Assembly: GCF_028372415.1 (NCBI RefSeq) | Contig: NC_092877.1 | Coordinates: forward strand, 249,813,510-249,877,509 | From: Notamacropus eugenii | Lineage: Eukaryota; Chordata; Mammalia; Diprotodontia; Macropodidae | DNA: 64,000 bases | Direction of reading: 5' to 3' | Shown here: piece after piece, positions 11,762-23,900 of the stretch | Position numbering within the stretch: position 1 is the first letter of the stretch | How the letters are laid out: the number at the start of each line of letters is the position of its first letter | Notes under the pieces: model-generated | What the model was told of the DNA's origin: nothing | The model's database searches: none | The model's input: the letters and a program-made list of their open reading frames with translations, nothing else | Program-made: the position numbers and the translations under genes

Positions 11762-11998
11762 GAAGGCAGCTGAAGTAGGTGCTGTGGAGCACTTAGAGTT
11801 TGGTCAGACATCAGACACCAAGGATATCCGCTGAATCTTGGGCTATTGCCAATCATCTTGATTTTTGTTTCTGGAAGAGAGAGCAGATCTGGCAACTTTC
11901 TACAATTCTGCCTCACTTAAATCCAGTTCACTCCTGAGTCAGACATCACCCCATGATATCTTTCCAAAAACAAAGGATAAATAACAACAACAAAATAT
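11762..11998 (+). mobile_element. RTE-tailed tRNA-SINE, plus strand
   Basis: A diverged SINE head (AAGGCAGCTGAAGTAGGTGC) precedes an RTE-like 3' tail ('CTGCCTCACTTAAATCCAGT', then 'CAGACATCACCCCATGATAT') and ends in an (AAC)n run. The same tail recurs at 60020-60165 and 60695-60965. Confidence 0.75.
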
Positions 11999-12029
11999 TT
12001 GTAATGGTACATCACAGGATAGTTGTTAG

Positions 12030-12830
12030 AATTTTTCTAAGCGCTCTATTTCTGTTGAAGTTACCACTACCTTTTCACTTACTGGAATTTACAACTTTAG
12101 AATCAGTAGTTTCTATATCATGTTGGTTCTATTTCATATCTATACCTCATTCTCCACTTACATGGCTTCCAATCTTGTTCAGTTTGTCATACCTTATTTC
12201 ATTGATTATTGCAGTTCTTTCCAAATTATCCTCCTCATCTCAGCTTTCTCCTTTCTAATCCATCTTCCATACAGGTATAAAATTGATATTTCTAAAGCTT
12301 AAGTCTGACCTTCTAAGCTCCTTTCTCAAGAAACTCCAGTGCTCCTTACTTGCATCAAGAATGAAAAACAAACTTCTTTGTTTATTGTTTAAGGTCACAA
12401 TCTGGCTCCAGACTATTTCTGCTTATTGTAAATCACTCCCTTCATATACTTTCCATTCCAACTGAGGCGGCTTACTAGTTATTTCTTGTACATGACATTC
12501 CATATCCTATCCCCTGACCGTTACAGTTCTCAGATAAACAGAAGGTCCCCTTTTATCTAAGAATTCCTACCCCCTTTGAAGGCTCCAATCAAATGTCACC
12601 TCCCATATAAAACATTTCCTAAATTCTCACTTCCAGTTGCTGACACCTTTCACTTCATATTATATTAATATTTTGTGTTTGTATTTACTTGTATGTGTAA
12701 ATTTTTTTCCCCTCCCAGTGAAATATAAATTCCTACAGTATGGACTGTTTCTTGTTCTTTGTATCCCAAGCATGCACATAGTTCCTACCACAAAGTAAGC
12801 TAATAAATCTTTGTTGCACGTTGTAACATG
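12030..12830 (+). mobile_element. L2 LINE 3' part, plus strand
   Basis: C-terminal ORF2 remains include a block like 'LDYCNS' (PYFIDYCSSF, about 12190) and an 'LKLKSDLLSSFLKKLQCSLL' stretch at about 12290. The L2 3' UTR follows, with 'GACTGTTTCTTGTTCTTTGT' at 12743 and 'AAGCTAATAAATCTTTGTTG' at 12797 as the 3' end. In element coordinates this follows the copy at 6841-7995, so the two may be halves of one old insertion separated by later DNA. Confidence 0.78.
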
Positions 12831-13375
12831 TATTCGGTACTTTATAAGCTTTAAAGAACTATGTAAAGAGAATTTACTTTTATGCAGCGTAAAGATAAAT
12901 CCCAATATAGTATCAATTGCTAACACTATCACAATGATGTCACAATGAGTACAAAATCTTGATATAAGGTTGGGCTTCATTATTATACAAAACATGTCAC
13001 TATGATCAGATCAAAGGTCATAATATTCTGCACTGAAGGGGATGCATTTCTCATTTTTGATAACATAATGTGGAGGGGGGAAAGTCTGTTTCTACTTGTC
13101 ATTTTAGGCAAAGTTAAAGGGATTGCTATGAATTTTGCTAGTTTAAAATTGCAATGAATTTTATGATGAAGAAATCATGAATTACATTAAAATTAACTAC
13201 CATTCTTGGCTATTGTCACATTGATGGCTGATGTCCAAAAAATTGAAAGAATTTCATTTAATGATCCATTTGGTCATTAATGTGATTAAAAATGATTGAA
13301 AGGACACTAAGTCTAATTTATTTTTAAACTATTAGTGTAATTTCACCTATTTTATGGACATTTCATGACAAACAG
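12831..13375. other. unassigned AT-rich sequence
   Basis: Nothing recognised. Confidence 0.5.
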
Positions 13376-13490
13376 TTTAGCATGTTGGATAGAAAGTTGA
13401 GCTTGCAATCAGTAAGACAGGTGTTCAAGTTTAGTCTCTGAAATATACTGTCTAAGTAATCCTAGACAAGTCACAACTTTTCAGTGCTTT
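13376..13490 (+). mobile_element. SINE head fragment, plus strand
   Basis: A diverged tRNA-SINE 5' half: TGTTGGATAGAAAGTTGAGC, then 'CAGTAAGACAGGTGTTCAAG', then 'CTAGACAAGTCACAAC'. Confidence 0.55.
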
Positions 13491-13591
13491 GGGTAAGTGG
13501 TTTTCAAAATGTGTTCTGGGCACTCCTAAGGTACCTGAGAACCTTTCAGGAGTTTACAAGGTCAGAATAATATTCATAATAATACTAAAAT

Positions 13592-13688
13592 GTCTTAGTG
13601 CAGGTGGATGATACAATACACAGAATGCTAAGCCTGGAGTCGGGAAATAGCAAACTACTCCAGTATCTTTACCAAAAGAACCTCAAAC
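13592..13688 (+). mobile_element. RTE-tailed SINE, internally deleted, plus strand
   Basis: A SINE head (GCAGGTGGATGATACAATAC through GCCTGGAGTCGGGAAA) jumps directly to the BovB/RTE-like tail AGCAAACTACTCCAGTATCT at 13658. The MIR-like middle is missing. Confidence 0.65.
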
Positions 13689-13945
13689 CAGTTGTTTAGT
13701 CATTTCAATTGCTTCTAACACTTTGTTACCCCTTTTGGGGCAATCTTGGCAAAAGATACTGATGTGGTTTGCCATTTCCTTCTTCAGCTAATTTTATAGA
13801 TGAGAAAACTGAAACAAACAAGATTAAGTGAATTGCCCAGAATCATACAGCTAATAAGTGTCTGAGACCAGACTTGAACTCAGGAAAATGGGCCTGACTT
13901 CAGGTTAGGCACTCAATCCACTGTGCCTCATCTGCCCTTTGTTAG
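13689..13945 (-). mobile_element. RTE-tailed SINE, minus strand
   Basis: This is a near-complete SINE in reverse. It begins with the RTE-like tail (GTTTAGTCATTTCAATTGCT, then 'GATACTGATGTGGTTTGCCA'), followed by the CORE body ('TTATAGATGAGAAAACTGAA') and the tRNA-like head ending GTGCCTCATCTGCCC. It lies tail-to-tail with the plus-strand copy at 13592-13688. Confidence 0.85.
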
Positions 13946-14510
13946 CAACATGTCTTACTTTACAAAATGATGGTATGTATTGATGCATGCAACACTCATA
14001 AATACATACTTTTGAAATCATCCTCAATATTTTTTAAGAGAGCAAAGGGATTTTGAGATAAAAAAATTTGAAAAATAATGTGCCACCCTTTAATGAGAGA
14101 ATTTCCTCATCCAAGGAGTTCCTTTTATTATTGAAATTAGAGGCATGGTCCCTATCTTGCTTGTGTTCACCCCTCTGGTTGAGCTGTTTATTTCTTCTGA
14201 CCTTTTACACCCCTTCTGAAGTTGCACTGGAATATTAGTTCTTTCCTGATTAACTTCATTTTTTTTCACCTAGAAATTAAAAAAAAATCTTATTTGGTTA
14301 AGCCTTCATAAGTTTAGGGTTACTAAATTCATCTAGAAGAGAAATTATTAACAAAATGCAGCATTGCAGTTGTACTAGGGAAGGAATATGGACAATACAG
14401 AAGAAAGGAAGCAATGAGAATCAAATATGTGGAAAGTTTGTTTGAGTACAGAGAACAACATTGAAATTGGAAATCAAAGTCCATAAGACCTTTGGCAAAT
14501 CATTTGAATT
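13946..14510. other. unassigned sequence
   Basis: Nothing recognised. Confidence 0.5.
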
Positions 14511-14655
14511 ATATACATATGTATGTGTATGTGTGTACATGTGAGTGTATAGATGTGTATACTGTAATAATATATATACAACAATAACATGTACAATTAT
14601 AACAAATATAATAATATATAATAACTACATATATAATGCTATATTACATACAGTT
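14511..14655. repeat. TA/TG and ATA-rich cryptic simple repeat
   Basis: Interrupted TATG, GTGT and AATAAT units. Confidence 0.85.
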
Positions 14656-15292
14656 TTCTCTTGCATAAGCAACCAAGTATTGAATTCAAAACCTTATGAT
14701 CTTAACTGGGAAGTTAGTGACTTACTGCAGAAAAAGGCTGCAGATAGAATGAATTGAAGAAACATGGTTATACTCAATTCCAATTTTTTCACGTTGTGAT
14801 TACTGCTTAGAAAGCATCATCATATACATGAGATAGGGAAGGGATTATTGACTGCCATTTGACTCTTTCAATCATACTTCTAATGCTAAACACTAATTTC
14901 TGTCTGGAAGATCTTTGGATAGAAAAGACAATAGATAAAGATAAAAACGCTTTCACAATTAGATTTTGGCTCAAACATGATATCCACCAACCAATCATCT
15001 GTTTTTCTCCTCCTTTTCAAACAAGGAGCAATGTGCTAAAGGGCAAGAGATGTAGCTTGGAAATAAGAATTTCCCAATAGAGAATATTAGGAATGAAATC
15101 TAGGAGTTATAATTAGCTTCTTTGGAATTGTGGAAAGCAAAATGAGTTTTTCATTAATAGGAATGCCTTGAATATGACACTGCTAGGAGAATAGTGGTGA
15201 ATAGATATATATTCAAGCATACCTTTAGAGTGCAAGATTTGAAGTGCAGGAATTCACAATCACTATTTTTGTCCAAACATCCATTCAGACAC
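14656..15292. other. unassigned AT-rich sequence
   Basis: No gene or repeat recognised. Confidence 0.5.
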
Positions 15293-15475
15293 TCTGCAGT
15301 CAAAAAGTCTTGGTTCAAATCAAAAATCCGATGCTCACTTTTTCTTTTTTAATCCTGGACAAGATACTTAACCTCCTTAGATCTTAGTTTTCCCAATTGA
15401 AGAATGGGAGTGAGATGAGAAGACTTGTAAGATCCTTTCCAGATCTAGCTCTACAATATTGTGATCCTAAGTGAA
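15293..15475 (+). mobile_element. MIR3-like SINE, plus strand
   Basis: A diverged head ('GTCTTGGTTCAAATCAAAAA') and body ('GATACTTAACCTCCTTAGAT') end with 'AGATCCTTTCCAGATCTAGC' and 'TATTGTGATCCTAAG', the 3' signature of MIR3-type elements. The same type occurs at 39319-39505. Confidence 0.65.
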
Positions 15476-18333
15476 TGATTTGCATTGTAAGCGTTGGAAG
15501 GATATTTCTATGCACAATTACTTCTTCTTATAGACACTTTATTCTTTTGCCACTAATTTTCATACTTTTAAAAGTACTTTGTCTTCCACATGAAGAATGT
15601 GATTTTGCCTGTAGATTCATTTCACCTATCTAACTATGTTACACAAGGCAATTTCTAAGAAACTGAGAAAGTGAAATGGCAGATGAACGAACTTTTAAAG
15701 TAGTGAAGAAAGCCTCCCCCAGATAAAAATCTAGGACCACAGTATTAATAGTATGTCCTGATTATTTGAGATTCAAAAGATACATTGAACATATTTGATC
15801 ACAGAGACTAGGGACTTCAACATCAAAATATAAATTAGCTTTTAAAACTTTGTTATTATAATTTAGGAGACAACTTTCTAGTGCCAAATCAAGAGTTCAA
15901 TTGTGGTTGGAGTAATATTAAAATATGCTATTTTTATGCCCTTTATAGAAAAGAAGCAACGTAGCTTGTAGTCCTACGTTTAAAAAAAAGAAAGAAAAGG
16001 CTGAGATGAGCATCATCAATTCATTCTCTGTGTTAGCATGTTCTGTCAAGTAAAATCAGCATTTTGATTGCTGAATTGTCTTCTTTTCATCGCTTCACAC
16101 CTCTAAAAGACACAAATCACTGACTCCAAATCATTCTTGTCAGTGTTTCCTATCAGTTCTGATGTCAATCCAGATGCAGCCATCTGTTCTTGCTGCTGAA
16201 CAACTTTAAGCAAACTTGTTTTCCTTTGATATTCTTTTTTAATATTATGGCACTGTTTCATCATGAGGAGGTTCATAATGTTTATATGTTACAGTGGTCA
16301 TATGTTACTATTTCATGCACATGCAATTTTGTTTGTTATTATTGCAAAAAATTGTGTAGACTATGAAATCTATCTCTAGGGAAGAAGTTACGACCAGGAG
16401 CTGAGAACAGGGAAATTTGTTTAATACATTCTTACTTTACAAAAAAAGGGGGGGGGGGTATTTTTTTCTTTTTTCCTGGACTTTGCAAAAAAAAAAGAAG
16501 CTTTTGTCTTAGCATCAGAGAGGAGGGCAATTTGAGAGTAGTACCATTCTCTGAGCCTCATGGGAACCTAGGCACAGGTAACAGATAAATCAAGCTTGTT
16601 TTGTGAAAGACCAAGGAGTTAGAATCTTGAATAGGGCATATCTGTATAACACTGCCACCCTGCCCTATACTAAGGACCAGGTATATTGGATCTGAGCTCT
16701 CTGCAATTGGTTCCATTACCCACTGATGTTATTCTCTCAAGTGTAGGAGTGGATATCCTGTACCCCAGTTCCATTTAAACTTTAGGAGTTTGTTCAGATT
16801 TTACCAAAAAATTTGCTTCGAAAGAAATGATGACAAACATGCAAAATTACTCCCCAGCACAATAGCTTAATCTTCTTCCATACCACCTTAAGTCTCTGAG
16901 GGAGAAGATTAGGTTCATAGCTTAGTTCAATTAAAGTAGAGTTCATTAATACTTAATACTTAAGTATTTTGGCAATTTGTCAATTTTACTACTGTTTGTA
17001 TCCTGTTTTATATTGCTTCTCTGATTCTAGTCTTAGTACCCATTAGTACCTTCTAGTACTCGTTAAAATACCAACATGATTATCACAGATAATTATCACA
17101 GAATCAGAGATAAGAAGGTTGAGTGTAAGGAAGTCACATCCTTTCTACAGCAAGTTTTGATCATATGTGCCTAGAAGAAAGAGGGAGGGTGATAGTATAT
17201 AGAAACCAATAATGGTGCCTGGAAGCCAAGGTCCTGAATGACTAATGCAACAGAGACACAAAAGCACTTATGGAAAGGAGGGACAGCATTAACTCTCTCT
17301 TGATCACAATTATTCCACCACAGACTTTTAAGGAGAGAAGACAAATATGTTATTGGAGAAAAATTAGTCAAGGAAAGAAGAAGGAAGACAGTCAGAGAAA
17401 ATGTGTAATTTACAGATTAAAGAGAAAAGTAGCACTCACTCTTGCCAGTAACATCAATTTCTTCCTATCAGATTTGCTAAGATAGTATTGCCGGAAAGGT
17501 TCAATCAATCATAAGAAACACTTGGGAATCCAATAGTAAGTTGCGTTAAAGACAACCAGAACTAATAAATTATCTTCCAATGTCCCACAAAATTATGTTT
17601 AAAACTCTTTCAAGAGGAGTAAAGATTCTAATACTGAAGGCAAGATTTTTTTTGTTTATTTTTTTACTAAATTTGACATGGTCATCTATTTAGGAAGTCT
17701 TCCAATAGGTAATGGTTATTCTAATGCAATTTATGTTTTAATTATAAAGCAAACACAGTGATTATCTCCACATCCATACACCATGTTTTTGGAGGGGGGG
17801 AGGGGAGGGACCAGGTTTAAGAGCGGGTTTTTTGTTCTATAAAATCTTGAAGCCCAGTTCTGATTGTGACTATTTGTCCTGTTGTTTTTTGTGGGTAAGA
17901 ACTATGCCAGGAGTCTAACTAGTGGAATTCTCTTAAAAAAGTCCAAGTGTGTTTCTTGGATTGAAATTAAGCACTTTTCGGAATAAAAGCCTAGTGACCA
18001 AACTGTATTAGAAGGTGAGTGCTGACTTGATGATCAAACTCAATAATTTTGCCTAAAAAATAGAAAAATATCCTAAATATACCAAACATTTCACTTTATA
18101 TTTGAATCCTCATTCATAAAAATATTTCACATATTTGCAAATCCTATAGACATAGGGGAATCATATGGCAATTATAGAACCACTTTTTAAATTATTCTGT
18201 GACTGAAAAATATAACCCAAGGAAATGGAGAGTATTTTTATTTTGCTACTGTTTGATTGTTGATTTTAGTAACCCACACTAAAAGAAACTAATAGTTTTT
18301 CACCTTAACATCCATGAATATTCATAAAAATGA
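15476..18333. other. unassigned AT-rich sequence
   Basis: About 2.9 kb with no recognisable gene or mobile element. It includes an A-run followed by about 11 G at 16441-16459 and a G-rich GGAGGGGGGGAGGGGAGGGA tract at 17790-17810. This is the longest stretch in the window I could not assign. Confidence 0.5.
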
Positions 18334-18348
18334 TCAAACTTTATATTT
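18334..18348. repeat. left target-site duplication of full-length L1
   Basis: TCAAACTTTATATTT, identical over 15 bases to 26660-26674. Confidence 0.9.
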
Positions 18349-18649
18349 TTATTAAATTATTTTATTTGTTTTCAGTGTTCTACAATCACTTCCAAATATC
18401 TTACTCTTTTCCCCTCCCTCCCACTCCTTTCCCCCTTGCTTTCCACTCCTTCCCTGAGATGGTGCATGATCTTATATAGGTTTTATACGTACATTCCTAT
18501 TAAATATATTTTCATCTTAGTTATGTTGCATAGAAGAAATAAAATGAATGGGAGAAATCATAAAACAAAACAAAACATAATATAAAAGATGATGGTCTGC
18601 TTCATTCTGTGATCCAATTCCAAATTTCTTTCTTGGAATGTGGAAAGTG

Positions 18650-21600
18650 TTTTGATTCAAGAGTACATTAAGAGTTTTTTAAGTCCTTGCATTGCAACAA
18701 GTACTAAGTTTACCAGAAAAAATTTCTCACACACTGTGGTTGTTGCTGTGTACAAATTTCTCCTGGTTCTGCTACTTTGTCTCAGCATCAGTCCATATAA
18801 GTCTTTCAAACCCTTTCTGAGGTCTTCCTGTTCATCATTTCTTAGCACAATAGTACCCCATTACATCCATATACCTCAATTTGCTTTGCCATTCCCCAAT
18901 TGATGGTCATTTCCTTGATTTCCAGTTTTGGGCCACCACAAAAAAAGCTGCTATAAATATTTTTGCACATTTCTTTCTCATTTCTATGGTCTCTTTGGGA
19001 TACACTCCCAGAAGTGATATTACTGGGTCAAACAGTATGCATAGTTTTGTAGCCCTTTGGGCATATTTCCGAATTGCTCTCCAAAATGGATGAATCAGCT
19101 CTAAGCTGCATCAACAATGAATGTGTGTTTCAACTCTCCCACATCTTCTGAAACATTTATCATCTTCCTGTTTAGTCATGTTAGCCAATCTTATAGGTGT
19201 GATGTAGCATCTCAGAGTTGTTTTGATTTGCATTTCTCGAATCAGCAATGATTTGGAGCATTTTTTGGCATGACTGTAGATAGCTTGAATTTCTTCCTCT
19301 GAAAACAGTCTGTTCATAGCCTTTCACCATTTATCAATCGTGAAATAACTTGTATTCTTGCATATGTGATTCAGTTCTCCATATATTGTAGAAATGAGGA
19401 CTTTATAACAGACACTAACAGCAAAAAAAAAGTTTCCAGTTTTCCATTTCCCTCTTAATCTTGGTTGCATTGGGTTTGTGCAGAAACTTTTCAATTTAAT
19501 GTAATCAAAATTATTCACATTGCAATCCATAATGTTCTCTGTTTTTTGGTCAAAAATTCCTCCATTCTCCAAAATTTGACAAATACACTATTCCTTTCTC
19601 CCCTAATTTGTTTATAGTATCAATCTTTATATCTAGATCATGTATATATTTGGACTTCATTCTTGTGGACTGTGTCATGCATTGGTCTATGCTCAGTTTC
19701 CAAGACACTCTTATGTAGTTTTCCCAGCAATTATGGTCAAACAGTAAGTACTTGCCCCAGAAACTAGGGTCCTTGGGTTTGTCAAACAGTAAACTGATAT
19801 ATTTACTAACTACTGTGTCTTGATCTATGCCTCTGTTTTTTATCCAGTATCAAGTGGTTTTCATGATTGCTGCTTTATAATACAATTTGAGATCTGGTAA
19901 GGCTAGTCCACTTTCCCTAGCATTTCTTTTCATTAGTGCCCTTGATATTCTGGACCATTTGTTCTTCCAGATGAATTTTGAGATTATTTTTATAGTTCTA
20001 TAAAACAAATATCTAGTAATTAGATTGGTCTGTCACTTAGCAAGTCCTACCCACAAGCAACTGATGTTTTTCCCCTTTCTTATATCTGACTTTATTTGTG
20101 CAAAAAATGTTTTGTAGTTGTTTTCACTTAGGCACAGGGTTTGTTTTGGCAGGTAGACTTCCAGATACTTTATGGTGTCTACCATAGTTTTAAATGGGTC
20201 TTCTCATTCTATCTCTTGTTTTTGTGCTTTATTAGTAATATATGGAAATGCAGGAGGTTTGTGTGGGTTTATTTTATAACCTGCAACTTTGCCAAGTTGT
20301 TTGTTATTTCAAGTAGTTTTGTATTTGATTCTCTGAGATTCTCTAAGTATATCACCATATCGTCTACAAAGAGTGATAACTTAGTTTCTTCTTTGCTTAT
20401 TTTCATTCCTTCAATTTCTTTTTCTTCTCATTGCTGCAGCTAATATTTCAGGTACCATATTCAATAACAGTGGAGATAATGGACATACTTGTTTCACCCC
20501 TGATCTTGCTGGAAATGCATCTAACTTATCCCCATTACATATAATGCTTGATAATGATTTTAGGTAGATACTTCTTATTATTTCATGGAAATTTCCATTC
20601 ATTCCTCTGCCCTCCAGTGTTTTCAATAGGAATTGGTTTTGTATTTTTTCTAAAGGGTTTACTGCATCTATTGAAATAATCATGTGATTTCTGGTTAGCT
20701 CCGTTGTTGATGTGATCAATAATGATAATAGTTTTCCTAATATTAAACTAATCCTGCATTCCTGGTATAAAACCTACCTGAGCAGAACGTGTTACTCTCA
20801 TGGTCAATTGCTGTATTCTTTTGGCTAATACCTTGTTTAAAATTGTTACATCTATATTCATTAGAGAAATTGGTCCATAATTTTCTTTCTCTGTTTTGGC
20901 TCTTCCTGATTTAGATATCAAAACCCTATTTGTATCATAGAAAGAATTTGGTAAGATTCTTTCTTCCCCAATTTTCACAAATAGTTTATTTAGTATTTGA
21001 ATTACCTGTTCTTTAAATGTTTGATAGAATTCACTTGTATATTCATCTAGCCCTGGATACTTTTTCCTAGGGAGTTCATTCACTGATGGCTTGTTCAATT
21101 TCTTTTTCTGAGATGGGGTTATTTAAGTATTCAAATTCTTCCTCTGTTAATCTGGGCAATTTATGTTTTTTTTTTTTTTTAAAGTAATCATCCATCTCAC
21201 TTAGATTGTTGAATTTATGAGCATACAGCTGGGTAAAGTAATTCTCATTACTGTTTTAATTTCCTCCTCACTGGAGATTAGTTCACCCTTTTCATTTTGG
21301 ATATTGATAATTTCGTTTTCTTCTTTCTTTTTTGAAATCAAATTGACAAAAGGTTTATCACTTTTACTTTTTTTCATAAAACTAAAACTTAGTTTCATTT
21401 ACTATTTCAATAATTATCTTAATTTCAGTTTTATTAATCGCTCCCTTAGTTTTCCATATTTCTAATTTGGTATTTATTTGAGGATTTTCAATTAGTTTTT
21501 TCCCTAGCTTTTACAGCTGCATGCCCAAATAATTGTGTCCTCTTTCTCTATTTTATTCATGTAAGTATTCGAAGATTTAAAACTTCCTCTAAGAACTGTT

Positions 21601-22447
21601 TTTGCAGTATCCCATAAGATTTGGTAGGCTGTCTCATTGTTGCCATTTTCTTGAATGAAGTTGTTGATTGTTTATATGATTTGTTGTTTAACCCACTCAT
21701 TCTTTAGGATTAGATATTTGATTTACAATCAATTTTTGGTTTATCTTTTCATTCCCTTGGATTATGTATAATTTTTATTGCATTATGATCTGAGAAGGAT
21801 GCATTGACTATCTCTGTCTTTCTGTACTGGATTGTGAGGTTTTTATGGTTTAGTACATGATCACTTTTGTATATACTGCGAAGGAGTGGTATATTCCTTT
21901 CTATCCCCATTCAATTTTCTCCAGAGATCTATAACATCTACCTTATTCAGAGTTTTATTTACCTTCTTAACTTTTTGTTTATTCTGAGGTTATATTTATC
22001 AAGTTCAGAGAGTGGGGAGTTGAGGTCTCCTACTAGGATAGTTTTTCTGTCTATTTCTTCCTGTAACTCCCTTAACTTATCCTCTAAAAATTCGGATGGT
22101 ATACCACTTGGAGCACAAAACAAAATTGCTTTATTGTCTATGGTGTCTTTTAGCAGGATATGGTTTCCTTCCTTATCTGTTTTGATTAGATCTATTTCTG
22201 CTTTTGCTTTGTCTGAAATTAATTTTTCTATCCCTGTTTTTTCTTTTTTTATGCATTGGCTGAAGCATAATATATTCTGCTCCAACCTTTTTCCTTTACC
22301 GTGTGTATGCCCCAATTTCATATGTGTTTCTTGTAAACAACATATTGTTGGGTTATGGTTTGTAATCCATTTTTCTGTCTCCATTTTATGGGAAAGTTCA
22401 TCAAATTCACATTCAGTTATGATTACTATCTGTGTCTTTCCCTTCAT
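18650..22447 (-). pseudogene. L1 ORF2 (endonuclease-reverse transcriptase), broken
   Basis: ORF2 encodes the APE-type endonuclease and reverse transcriptase that perform target-primed reverse transcription. Reading the minus strand, the endonuclease block (22447-21959, 162 open codons) shows PTICCLQETH, whose Glu is catalytic, and VGDLNSPLSE, matching the GDFN motif. The reverse-transcriptase blocks lie at 21098-20411 with [20 protein letters not shown] and SGVKQVCPLSPLL. The catalytic motif reads LSLFVDDMVIYLE at about 20379-20341, where L1 consensus has FADDM. The C-terminal region follows at 19572-19111 (NNFDYIKLKSFC, EEIQAIYSHAKKCSKSLLIR, then a CFRRCGRVETHIHC stretch that keeps the Cys/His end). 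Several frame changes and stops separate these blocks, so no ORF2 protein can be made. Confidence 0.92.
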
Positions 22448-22990
22448 TCCCTTCCCCCCATTTATGCCTTAAGTTCTCCCTTTTCCCTTCCTCTCCACAA
22501 ATTTTACTTTTTTACCATCCCTTTCCTCAGTATTCCCTCCCTACTTTTACTTCCCCTCCTTTTTACTCCCCTTTTCCCTTACTATTTCTTCCCTCCCTTT
22601 TAGCCTCTCCTCCCTTTCCTTTTCTTTGTTTCCCTCCTATTGCCTATAGAGTTAGTTAGATTTCTGCACTTAACTGAGTTTGTTGTTTGCTCTCTGAATC
22701 AAATCAGTTGAGAGTAAATCTCAAACAATTCTCATCTCCCTCCCCCTTTCCCTCTACTGTAATATATTTTTGTGCCTGTTCCTTTTCACATCTCCTGTTA
22801 CAAACCCTTACTATCTTTAAATCACATTTTTATCATCACATCATTAACTTTATACTCACTCCTTCTATATATATCCCTTTTATATATCCTAATAAAATTA
22901 CAATTCTTAAGATTAGCAAGTATCACTTTCCCTTACAGGGATGTAGACAGTTTATCAGTACTGAAATACAAGTTTGTTATTTTTTCTCCT
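22448..22990 (-). other. L1 inter-ORF spacer
   Basis: This is a polypyrimidine-rich plus strand (purine-rich in the sense of the element) between ORF1 and ORF2, unusually long for an L1 at roughly 550 bases. A segment at 22895-22990 is recognisable again at 37200-37290 in another L1 copy. Confidence 0.7.
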
Positions 22991-23884
22991 GTTAACTTTT
23001 TCATTCCTCTCTTTAAACCTGTGTTTGAAGATCAAATTTTCAACTGAGTTCTGGCCTTTTCAACAGGAAGGTCTGCAAATAGCTTATTTCATTAAATGTC
23101 CATCTCTTTGCCTCAACTTTGCTAGGTAATTTATCCTTGGTTGTAGTCCCAGCTCATTTACCTTATGGAATTTCATATTCCAATCCCTCTGATCTTTTAA
23201 TATAGAAGCCACAAGGCCATGTGTGATCCTGAGTGTAGATCTTCGATATTTGAATTATTTCTTTCTGACTGCCTCCAGTATTTTATCCTTCATTTGACAG
23301 TTCTGGAATTTGGCAACAGTCCTCCTTGGTGTTTTTAGTCTGGGATTTCTTTCAGGAGGTGAATGGTGAACTCTTTCAATGACTATTTTGCTCTCTGGAT
23401 CTAGGTCTTCTAGGCAGTTTTCCTTGATGATATTGTCCAGGCTCTTTTTTTTTTAATTATGGCTTTCTGGAAAATATTGTCCAGACTCATTTTTTCATGA
23501 TGCCTTTTCTGTACACCAAGAATTCGTAGATTTTGTCTCCTGTATCTATTTTCCAGGTTAGTTGCTTTTCCAATTATATATTTTACATTTTATCTTTTCA
23601 GGTTTTAGATTCTGTTTGCCTGATTCTGGATGTCTCATAGAGTCTTTAGCTTCTATTTACCCAGTTCCAAATTTTATCAAATTGTTTTCTTCAGTTAATT
23701 TTTGTATCTCTTTCTCCATTTGTCCAACTGTTCCTTTTAAGGATTAATTTTCTCCAGTTTGTTTTTGTAATTCTTTTTACTTTTGTCCAATTTTCTCAGT
23801 TAGGTATTGTGCTTTCTTTTCCATTTGTCCAGTTATCCTTTTTTAAGGAGCTGTTCGCTTCAGTGAATTCTTTTCTCATACTTT
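22991..23884 (-). pseudogene. L1 ORF1, C-terminal two thirds, broken
   Basis: This is the larger part of ORF1 of the full-length L1. It encodes the RNA-binding trimer protein. The minus-strand reading resumes at 23884 as LDNDFKSMRKEFTEANSS, in register with the N-terminal part that ends at 25584. It then passes through coiled-coil remains, RRM and CTD regions toward about 23000, with many stops. It is more diverged than the HAL1 ORF1 copies elsewhere in the window. Confidence 0.8.
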
Positions 23885-23900
23885 TAAAATCATTATCCAG
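23885..23900. repeat. left target-site duplication of nested L1 fragment
   Basis: TAAAATCATTATCCAG matches 25568-25583 (TAAAATCATTCTCCAG) at 15 of 16 bases. It is preceded by TTT, giving a TTTT/AAAA L1 endonuclease site. Confidence 0.88.

Noticed and set aside
21867-22472. 201-codon plus-strand frame
   Set aside because: It is antisense to the L1 ORF2 endonuclease region and hydrophobic because of the reversed A-rich coding strand.
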